Made by a program: the position numbers and the translations under genes. From Prosapia bicincta (Eukaryota; Arthropoda; Insecta; Hemiptera; Cercopidae): a stretch of 64,000 nucleotides of DNA. Under the pieces are notes generated by a model. The model was given only the letters and a program-made list of their open reading frames with translations, searched no databases and had not been told where the DNA came from. Every line of letters starts with the position of its first letter. Position 1 is the stretch's first letter. The stretch is taken from contig JBAIZL010000006.1 of NCBI GenBank assembly GCA_036971475.1, positions 56,872,898 to 56,936,897 on the forward strand, read 5' to 3'. This document shows, piece after piece, positions 55,661-64,000 of this stretch.

Positions 55661-58600
55661 ACATATTGGTGGATCTTCACGACATATCAAATATCCATGA
55701 TTTGCAAAAGAGCGGTCAACGCGAAGCCTTGTAACTACCACCTCCTCCCTTCGTTTTAAACGAATAGAAGACCTCCATTGACGGACAGTATCTTTAATTT
55801 CCCTCAGCTTATTCTGAATCATGGTATGCCATCCCCAAGCTTGGTATCGTCATTCCAAGCAGTGAGCAATAAATGTTTCGTGAAAAACACAAAATCAGAT
55901 ACCATAACTCGTTGAGTAATAGGCACCAAACCTGTAGCATTCTTAGCCACTTCATCTTCTTTTGTGTTTCCAAGTATCCCGCAGTGTCCAGGAACCCAAC
56001 AGAATGTTACCCCCCACACCCCTCAATTGAAGCCTGTGTACAGCATAAAAAATGTCCCCAACTAAAGGGTTAACAGAGAAAACATCCTGAAGAGCACTTT
56101 TAGAGTCAGAACACAAAAGGTAGTGTGAAGATCGAGATCAACAGTTTAATGCTTTTAAGATGGAAAATAGTTCTGCCGTGAAAACACTGCAAGCTGAGGG
56201 CAATCCGTACGTGTAAGTACATCCAGACGGATAAAACGCACACCCAACGTCAGTGTCCAGTTTAGATCCATCAGTGAAAATAATTTCACTATGTTGATGA
56301 GACTTATAAATAGATGAAAATTCCTGGTGGTAGACCACATCAGGAGTATCTTGTTTTATATAACTGGAAAATGAGAAATCGAAGTGCGGCCTTTTTATTA
56401 TCCATGGAGGTAGATAGCACATTTGTCGTTCAAAGGTAGTGGGAAGTTGCAACTCAAGGTCATCCAATATTCTTAACGTTTCTATGCCAAATGGAGCGGT
56501 CGAACATTGGCGTGTATTGTAAACTTGATTTAAAATGTTATTAAAGACTATTTCAAATTCCGGGTGGTTAGGTTTGCTTCGAAGAACAGAAATGTAAGAT
56601 ATTTGTAGCATCTGACGTCGTCTAGAAAGGATAGGTTCCACAGCTTCGTCAAGAAGACTAGGGATTGGGCTGGTTCTAAATGCACCAGTAGCAAGTCAAA
56701 GTCCAGAGTGGTGGACGGCATCGAGAGTTTTCAGAACTGTAAGTCGTGCGGATGAATAAACTCAACAGCCATAATCTATGCGCGATAAAACCGAAGCATA
56801 CTAGTTCTGTCTGCTCCCCAATTCGTACCACTAAGGACTCTTAACATATCTAATTTCTTGCTGCATCTCACCTTCAAATTATGAACATGTGGGATCCATG
56901 AGAGTCTTTTATCAAATAAAAGACCTAAAAATCGAACACTATCCGTGGTTTGAAGTTGAATTCCATCAAGATAAAGGATCGGCTCCTGGTGTTGCCTACA
57001 ACGACTAAATGCTACACATTGGGTCTTCGAAGCAGAGAATTTAAAACCTGTAGTCCTTGACCATTTCTCTAATTTGTTTATTACTAACTGCAAAGATCTT
57101 TACGCAGTTACAATATTACGAGCGGGCACAAAAATACAAAAGTCATACAAAGAGAGAACAATGTACCGGTGATCGTATGTTAGATATGATACTATTTATT
57201 GCAACGGCAAATAGCGTGACGCTCAGAACGCTGCCCTGCGGTACACCATTCTCCTGTTTATAACTATTTGAATATGCGCCTCCAAGACGAACGCAAAAAG
57301 ATCTATTTAAAAGGAAGTTAACGATGAATGCCAGGATATTCCCTTGTATACCCCATGATTTCAAAGTATTAAGAATTCCTCTTTTCCATGCCATATCGTA
57401 TGCCTTCTCGAGATCGAAAAAAATAGCAACAAGGGTTTGACGCAAGAGAAAGGCATTTTGAATAGCGGATTCTAACAAAACTAATTGGTCAACTGATGAT
57501 TGTCCTTGTCTGAAACCACACTGTTCGTTACAATGAAAATTGTTGGTTTCTAGGTACCAGACAAGACGGTGGTTGACTATCTTCTCCAGTAGTTTGCACA
57601 AGACTGTTGTAATAGATATAGGCCTGTAACTACTGGGGTTGGTTTTGTCTTTACCCAGTTTTAAAAGAGGAATTACTGTCGCTTCTAACCATGCATCGGG
57701 GAAAGGCTGCTCCTCGAATAGCCGATTGTATATTCGAAGGAGGACAAGTTTCGCCGGTGATGGTAGATGTTCAGCATGGAGTATACAATAGAATCAGGAC
57801 CTGGTGCAGAATCCTTCGTTGACAAGAGAGCTGACTCCAATTCCCTTATAGAGAAAGGAGTGTTTAAAGGAGAGTCCCCAGATAACCCAACAGTAAACGG
57901 TATTGCTTCTTCCTTCAGTTTATACAGGGTGGCCACTGACCTGGAAAACCGGGAAAAGTCAGGGAATTCAGTTTGTCATGGAATCTTAATAAGAGTCAGG
58001 GAAATTAGATCGATATTCGAATAGTAATATTGCACAAAGCTATAATTTGGGGTTGTGCAGCGCTAAGATCACATTCGAGTGATACGTTACGTATTTTTCT
58101 GAAGGTGGGGGGAGGGTGGAGGTACTCCCAGGCTATTTCTACAAACAATCGCTTTGACTTCCATTGACTCTAGGGTTTCCCATCGCATTATGGCTCATGC
58201 GGGGAATTAACGGGGTTGTTAATTTTTCAAGTAGTCATTTTTTTAAAATTAATTAAATGAAATTACTTTTTTAATTAATATAAATTAATTCATACTTATT
58301 TGCAATGAATTTACGCATTTAGGCTTCATTAAACTATAAAAACTGTGGAAGTAAAAATCCAATAGGATTGGCTAAGGGTTAGCGCACTAGTATCGATTTT
58401 TGCCCCCAATGAAAGGGGACAGCAGTGCCTGATGTTTTCTGGGTGACTAATAGAGAATTTTCACCTAGGATCCAAGAGCCAGCTTAAAATATTTAATCTG
58501 TAGTTTATTGTGAACAATTTACAGATAGTGTTTGTTACTCTCAATATCATCATCATGCTACTTATTATTGGTGAGTTATTGCTGCAAAGTTTGTTTCTTT

Positions 58601-60290
58601 TAACTTTGATTTAGATAGATCTTTCCTTACAGTAGGATAGGTTTATTTCTCTTAAAAATTTTCAATACTTGAATTATAATCATGTATCTTCGTATTTTGT
58701 GTTTTAATTGGTACCAAATGTATAAATAACCCGTATTTTATTTGCTTTTGGAGTCTAAATTACCATTAAGAAAAACCTTATCATCTAGTTGGTTAAAAAC
58801 AGTTGAAATTACTGCACTCAAAGCCCTTGCAATACGTCGCTATCTTGGAATTTTTGCAAGTCAGGGAAAATAAGTTTGTATCAGGGAAAAGTCAGGGAAA
58901 ACCATTAATTGATATCAGTGGCCACCCTGTTATACATCTGGAATAATCTATTATAGGCTGTTGTAGCACAAAAGTTAGAAAATGATGTTCCAAGTATATT
59001 AACAATGTCATTACTGTTTGTGATTAATCTTCCATCTGGTTGCTTCAGCGCAATGGCTGGCAACGGAATGGAAGTACCACAAACTAATCTTAGTTTCCTC
59101 CACACTGTGGAGGACGGAGTTGTTCGTCTAATTGTACTAATGTACTGTTCTCAAGAGTTCTTTCTACTCAGCCTAAATATCCTCTGTGCTTTCGCACGGA
59201 GTATTTTATATTCCTGAAGGTTTCCATTTGTTGGGTCACTTAAATCTCCTAAGAGCCCTTCGTCGTAAACGGAGGATTTCTGTGCATTCATCGTTCCACC
59301 ACGGCACAGGCCATCGGCGTGGATACGCAGAGGTTTTTGGAATGTTCTCTACAGCGGCATTTAAAATAGTTTTCGAAAAATTTTCAATTGTTTCATCAAT
59401 GGGTTTCATATAATCCATGTCAAGTGATACAAGGTAATTCGAGTAGGAGTCCCAGTTGGCTTTTCGCAAAATCCAACGGGAATTTCGAGCATAACAGAGT
59501 TGGGAGTCACATAAATTGATCTTAATAGGGACATAGTCACTTCCATATAAATCATTGAGTACCGACCATGTGCATCTAGTAGCTAATTGAGATCTGCAGA
59601 TCGATAGGTCAACAGCTGTCCATCCACCAGTAGATGCTGCCAAATGAGTAGGCAAACCGTCATTTAGCAGACATAAATCCAGTTCCGTTCTTATACTCTC
59701 CACAAGTTGTCCATGAGAATTGCAACTCGGGGAGCCCCAAGACAAATGGTGGACATTAAAATTCCCTACTAATAAGAACGGAGTTGGTGACTCAGAGTGA
59801 ACTTATATGGGACAGCTGTTTGAATAGCTACTGCTTATAAAGGGGTTATTAAGTTCATAGACACCGCATCAATACAGTCACGGGTAAGTATGGCTAAGCC
59901 ACCTCTTGCTCGATCTTCTGTAACGAAGTCGGTTCGAAAACTGAATACTCCTTTACATTTTTGGGATTTATGGAGATGTGTCTCTTGTAGACAGACGAAC
60001 ATTGGGTACACATCTCGCTCGAGTATCTTTATATCTTCTATGTGACTCCTAATGCTGTTTACGTTCCACTTTATCACTGACATGCTAAGCAGACATTTAT
60101 TAGCTTAGCAAAGGATTTTTTTGACACCCATTGGTGCTCTCTCCTTTCTTGCTCTAAAAACGTCCCAGATTTTTCAGATTCCATATTCACCCTAACAGGG
60201 ATGGAATCTGAGGAAGTTTTGGGCTTAGGAGGAGTGGTTTTCACATTCCTTCTTTTGTTAATATTTTTTTTAATACCCGCGATGTGGTCT
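55622..60290 (-). pseudogene. I/Jockey-type non-LTR retrotransposon, degraded and interrupted
   Basis: Minus strand, 5' to 3': end of ORF1 (about 60290-60076), whose stop overlaps the ORF2 start (ATGTCAGTGA at 60083); endonuclease (60083-59236) with LQETHLHK, then, after a frameshift near 59800, GNFNVHHLSWGS, where the usual GDFN Asp reads Asn; linker ending WWNDEC; RT region (59105-57143) with DSAPGPDS, FFDLEKAYDMAW and NGVPQGSVLS; the catalytic Y-x-DD box at about 57140 is broken by a frameshift; RNase H (about 56330-55930) with IIFTDGSKLDTDVG, FTAELFSILKAL and WVPGHCGILGN; Cys-rich tail CREDPPICQCCGD at about 55660. It is split by a 1,005-bp TIR element at 57925-58929. The 3' tail is missing at the junction with the PLE. 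RNase H presence fits the I group better than Jockey proper. Confidence 0.9.
57925..58929. mobile_element. 1,005-bp TIR element inserted in the non-LTR retrotransposon
   Basis: Inverted ends CAGGGTGGCCACTGA and TCAGTGGCCACCCTG (15 bp) are bordered by the direct repeat TTATA (57920-57924 and 58930-58934). Subterminal GGGAAAAGTCAGGGAA motifs occur near both ends. The RT frame of the host element reads straight across when one TTATA and the insert are removed in thought. No transposase is seen; the superfamily is not settled (5-bp duplication, CAGGG ends). Confidence 0.88.
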
Positions 60291-60810
60291 GACGTAACAC
60301 TGGTATAAATGTAAGCGGCACTTTTACCAAAAATTCTATTCTTATCTAGATTTTATACTAACATATCGAACTTTAATAATGCGATTCTTGCAACAATGTC
60401 TGGTCTACCTTGAGGAAGTTGCTGCCAGTCAGTGTCATTTTCATTCACGATTTTTATAGCCTCTTTATTTCAGGCTACTCCGGATTGCAGATAAATGTAA
60501 TAAAGAAATCTGTGGTCCCGAATCGTCTTACCAAAGCCATAAAATCTTCTACGTGCTCACAATAGTACCGAGTAGACCCAGGAAATGATGATGTAAGAAT
60601 AACCTTTACTCCTGCAACTGAGTTATTTTTATTTGTCATCTCATTGAGATAGTTATTAACTGATGAATGATTATCAGCTAACAATTTTTTTTGTTAGCTT
60701 TTATCCACTGTATCCTGTCATGTTTGATTCTTATGTAAGTATCGACAAAATACTGTTGGAAAAGCCGAGAGCGAAAATGAAGTGCATTAAAACTGATTGT
60801 TCGGGTATCT
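60290..60810 (-). pseudogene. Helitron Rep/helicase-like (Helitron_like_N) fragment
   Basis: Broken minus-strand frames give RLFQQYFVDTYIRIKHDRIQ, then VILTSSFPGSTRYY, MALVRRFGTTDFFITFICNP followed by a stop where Trp is expected, then RPDIVARIALLKFDML and NRIFGKSAAYIYT. This sequence of motifs (R-L-F-Q-Q-Y, S-S-F-x-G-S-x-R, F-G-x-x-D-x-F-I-T-F-x-C-N-P, R-P-D-I-x-A-R) matches the N-terminal helicase-like domain of Helitron transposases. The catalytic HUH and helicase parts are not present. It abuts the ORF1 remnant of the non-LTR element near 60290-60300. Confidence 0.85.
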
Positions 60811-60959
60811 TAATTATATTCCATTACATTTGACGCAATGTTTTTTGCAAAGTCTGGTCTGTAACTTCTGTATTACCCAGTTCGTCACGTAGTATGGCTT
60901 CGACATGGATATGGTTGAGTTAATTCCAAACCTATTGAAAAACCATATGTGACTATAGG
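60811..60959. other. no feature recognised
   Basis: AT-rich spacer between the Helitron remnant and the 287-bp tandem units. Confidence 0.3.
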
Positions 60960-61923
60960 ATAAAAGACAGAATAAGTAAATACCTAAAAACCGTAATACA
61001 TTTAATATCATTTGAAGTAAATCAAAACTTACAAAATAAGTAAAAATGCGATTGATTGGAAACATTTTTTGTTAAAATTTTGACATAGAATCCTTTCTGT
61101 TAATAATTTATTTTATCATATTTTGTTTCAGAATTTTATTTTAATTTGGAAATTTGGAGGCTGGTTGGTCGAAATTTTTATAACTTTGACAAATTTCCTG
61201 GACTTATCAAGGTAATAATAATGTCTACAAAAAATATTACACATCATTAATTTTACTATCAGAAAAACCTAAAAACCTTAACATATTTAATATTTAAAAT
61301 ACTTCAAAACTTACAAAATAAGTAAAAGTTCGATTGGTAGGAAACATTTTTTGCTGAAATTTTGACATAGTATCCTTTCTGTTACCTACTAATTTAATTT
61401 CTCATTTTTGTTTCAGAATTTTATTTTAATTTGGAAACTTGGAGGATGGTTGGTCAACATTTTTGTAACTTTGAAAAATTTCCTGGACTTATCAAGGTAA
61501 TAATAATTTCAAGCAAAAATATTTCACATCATTAATTTTACTAACAGAAAAACCTAAAAACCTTAATATATTTAATATTTAAAATACTTCAAAACTTACA
61601 AAATAAGTAAAAATTTGATTGGTAGGAAACATTTTTTGTTGAAATTTTTACATAGAATCCTTTCTGTTACCTACTAATTTATTTTCTCATTTTTGTTTCA
61701 GAATTTTATTTAAATTTGGAAACTTGGAGGCGGTTGGTCAAAATTTTTTAACTTTGAAAAATTCTTTGGACTTATCAAGGTAATTATTACTTGCAAAAAT
61801 ATTTTACAGACCTAATTTTACTATCAGAAATAATTGAAAAATTAATTACATATAATACCTATTGAAAATACATCTAAAATTAAAAGGTTTTGAATATTGA
61901 TTGGTTGTTTTTTTTTGTTTCAG
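60960..61923 (+). repeat. tandem repeat of about 287 bp, three full copies plus a degenerate fourth
   Basis: Landmarks TTGGAGG-TGGTTGGTC recur at about 61153, 61441 and 61726 (spacing 285-288). Between them CCTAAAAACCTTAA(C/T)ATATTTAA, CAAAACTTACAAAATAAGTA and GAATCCTTTCTGTTA are shared. A fourth, deleted copy of the leading part ends in TTTTTTGTTTCAG at 61923. Confidence 0.92.
61132..61779 (+). other. three exon-like cassettes (61132-61211, 61417-61496, 61702-61779)
   Basis: In each 287-bp unit an 80-bp (third copy 78-bp) block is preceded by TTTTGTTTCAG and followed by ATCAAG-GTAAT, i.e. acceptor- and donor-like signals at the same place. Copies 1 and 2 are open in one frame (starting NFILIWK, ending NFLDLS) and differ by several substitutions. 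Copy 3 has a stop and a 2-bp loss. A further TTTCAG at 61923 precedes an open frame to about 62122. They could be duplicated exons of an unknown gene or coincidental AG/GT within a tandem repeat; no protein family was recognised. Confidence 0.3.
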
Positions 61924-62984
61924 ATGTTTCAAGAAAATTTGTTCACATTTGCTACATCTTCACCATACTCTATGTATATGTTTTGGGTTTTTTTTTATTA
62001 TTTTTTTTCCCATGTTTCAAAAATTTTTGTTAATAAAATTCATGTGTTGTTATTGCATATATGCTTTAATATTTATCATTTCTATGTTTGAAAGTATATA
62101 TACTACTTATGGTTCCTGGTAAGAGGGAAGGGGCTATTTGACTAGATCAGGGAGGTAAGTACAATATACCTTAAGGTAGCAGTGCTTCGGGCAGTTTAAA
62201 CTCGCTCCCAAGTTATTAAAAAAAAAAAAAAAAAAACTACTTCTGGTTAGTATTATTTCTCTACGCTAGAAGATCTCATTTACCACAAAAAAACGAAACT
62301 CCCTTCTAAGTTCCTTTATGCTTTGTCGTTCAGTCAAAATTGCTTCAAATAAATCGATACAAACAAGGCTATACCCATGATCAACCAAACTGCTACAATG
62401 TTTATAATAAGTAATTAAAACTAAGACATTTTAAAAATTTAAAGTATCTGTGTTAAAAATATTTTAGACACTTTCATATGGTTTGAATATTCTATGTAGC
62501 CTATAACACTAGTTTATACTTACGGGAAAAACTCATTTTAAAAATCATTACTAGAAGCCACATTCATTATCATTTATCTGCAACAAAACATACTTCATTT
62601 CCGGAATATAAAATGGTTCATGACAGCCATAAAACCTGAACTAAAACAAAAGGGATTGGTGCTAATATTACAAATATAAGATAATAACTATATAATATAC
62701 ACTACGTAAAATTATAGAAATACGGTATAATTAAAACAATACAAATATTGTAGATCAGTCTTATTATATGTACAATCAAGAAAAAACTAAGTATATAATT
62801 ATGTTTCTCATGTCTCACGTACGTCCATATGTTAGCTGTACCATTAAATATGCTCGTAATATAATGTGAAATAATACTTTAGGCTGTAACGTGTAACGAT
62901 ATGGTGCACGTAATATGGAGGTAGGGTATCATGAATCTTTGATCCACTCAATGCGTTGGACTTCACAAGGGAGTAAAGGCAAAT
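61924..62984. other. no firm gene; A-tract at 62217-62237
   Basis: Open frames at 61924-62122 are hydrophobic and low-complexity. A 120-bp GC-richer segment ending in about 20 A residues (62120-62237) might be a small retroposed RNA copy, but no promoter boxes were recognised. The rest is AT-rich. Confidence 0.3.
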
Positions 62985-63785
62985 TTAGGAGAGTTAAGTT
63001 TGATATTACCACATATTATTCCACAGTGGAGTAACGATGAACCTAGGCGAGCTAAGTTTGACTCCACAGTGGAGTAACGGAGAATCTATGCCAGCTACGT
63101 TTACTCCACAATGGAATAACGGCGAACCTAGGCGAGCTAAGTTTGACTCCACAGTGTAGTAACGACGAACCTAGGCGAGCTAAGTTTGACTCCACAGTGG
63201 AGTAACGGGAACCTAGGCGAGCTAAGTTTGACCCCGCAGTGGAGAAACGGTGAACCTAGGACAGCTACGTTTACTCCACAATGGAATAACGGCGAGCCTA
63301 GGCGAGCTAAGTTTGACTCCACAGTGGAGTAACGGGAACCTAAGCGAGCTAAGTTTGACCCCACAGTGGAGTAACGGTGAACCTAGGACACCTACGTTTA
63401 CTCCACAATTGAGTAACGGGGAACATAGGTGAGCTAAATTTGACTGCACAGTGAAGTGACGGCGGACCTAGGCGAGCTAGGTTTGAATGGAGTATTACAC
63501 AGTGGAGTAATGGCGAACTTAAGTGAGTTTAGTCTGCAATGGTTAGTTTATCTCTGCAATGGAAAAAAAGGTGAACCTACTCAAGCTACGTTTGACTCTA
63601 CAGTGGAGTTAAAAAGAACCTACATGAGCTCAGTTTAACTCCACAATGGAGTAACAGCCAACCTAGGCGAGCTACGTTTGACTCGACAGTGGAGTCATGG
63701 TGAACCTAGGCGAGCTAATTTTGACTCCGCAGCGGACTACCAGCGACATAGGACAGCAAAGTTTACGCCACAGTGGGTTAACGTT
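62985..63785. repeat. 43-bp minisatellite with internal palindrome, about 18-19 copies
   Basis: Units resemble GGCGAGCTAAGTTTGACTCC then ACAGTGGAGTAACGGNGAACCT at 42-43-bp spacing (63051, 63094, 63136, 63179 and on). Each unit contains the palindromic core ACTCCACAGTGGAGT. Subtypes AAGTTTGAC and ACGTTTACT alternate. Divergence grows after 63.45 kb. Confidence 0.95.
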
Positions 63786-64000
63786 TGACTCCCATGTATA
63801 CTTAAAATTATATTTGAACATATAAATTATATAGTACTATACAAATAAAATTTTACTACTCAAAAGTTAGATAACATCTATTAATTATTAAAAATTTTCA
63901 ACCCTTCTCACGCCATTGTAAGGGGTAGGAACAGCCTTTTACTATAAGGGTAAATGACTTACTATTTGAAGCTAAAAGTTTTTGTATTCATATAGTATAC
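63786..64000. other. no feature recognised
   Basis: AT-rich window end. Confidence 0.3.

Noticed and set aside
62120..62237. SINE-like segment ending in an A-tract
   Set aside because: No A/B box or tRNA-like head could be recognised and no target duplication was seen; left as unassigned.
1..64000. tRNA, rRNA or snRNA genes
   Set aside because: No cloverleaf with B-box GGTTCGANTCC or other conserved RNA gene core was found by eye. A tRNAscan-SE and Infernal run would be decisive.

Overview
The window is gene-poor, AT-rich animal nuclear DNA packed with mobile elements, almost certainly from an arthropod and probably an insect with a large genome. The grounds are a BEL/Pao LTR retrotransposon with full LTRs, an I/Jockey-type non-LTR retrotransposon with RNase H, a Penelope-like element (PLE) with a GIY-YIG endonuclease, piggyBac, pogo/Tigger and Helitron remnants, GT-AG spliced exons, AATAAA signals, long (TA)n and (GT)n microsatellites, and many minisatellites. 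There is no prokaryotic gene organisation. The exact order (perhaps a hemipteroid insect) is a guess.

Only two host loci are well supported. One is an uninterrupted 391-codon NASP-type histone chaperone gene (46535-47710, + strand). The other is a pair of minus-strand exons (21618-21824 and 19975-20185) of a claudin/PMP22-like tetraspan membrane protein, with matching splice phases.

Layout. 1-3.2 kb: a dispersed repeat family interrupted by a piggyBac-like element whose empty site is preserved in a second family copy at 15.27 kb. 3.5-6 kb: microsatellites, a pyrimidine tract and a PLE tail embedded in (TA)n. 6.6-8.7 kb: a fold-back element whose terminal arm is amplified into fifteen 128-bp repeats. 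9.1-9.5 kb: a head-to-head dimer of a non-LTR tail flanked by a 10-bp target duplication. 11-29 kb: a palindromic PLE-tail dimer, 19-bp, 33-bp and 99-bp arrays, the tetraspan exons and small TIR elements. 30-36.5 kb: 102-, 36- and 51-bp arrays, the last inside a TIR element. 36.5-38.7 kb: two more palindromes. 39.7-45.9 kb: a young BEL/Pao insertion with LTRs differing at one base, a 5-bp duplication, an in-frame stop and an apparent in-frame loss of RNase H. 46-48 kb: the NASP gene. 49-53.5 kb: a palindrome, TIR elements and a Tigger remnant. 53.8-60.8 kb: nested and fused wreckage of a PLE, a non-LTR element (itself holding a 1,005-bp TIR element) and a Helitron. 61-62 kb: tandem 287-bp units, each carrying an exon-like cassette between AG and GT. 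63-63.8 kb: a 43-bp array.

The most distinctive theme is inverted duplication of retroelement 3' ends. Six roughly 200-250-bp palindromes with PLE-tail-like arms or comparable architecture, several beside (TA)n tracts, plus the non-LTR dimer, suggest symmetric two-sided priming during insertion. A second theme is birth of minisatellites inside small TIR elements. All homology calls come from reading the sequence; no database search was run.
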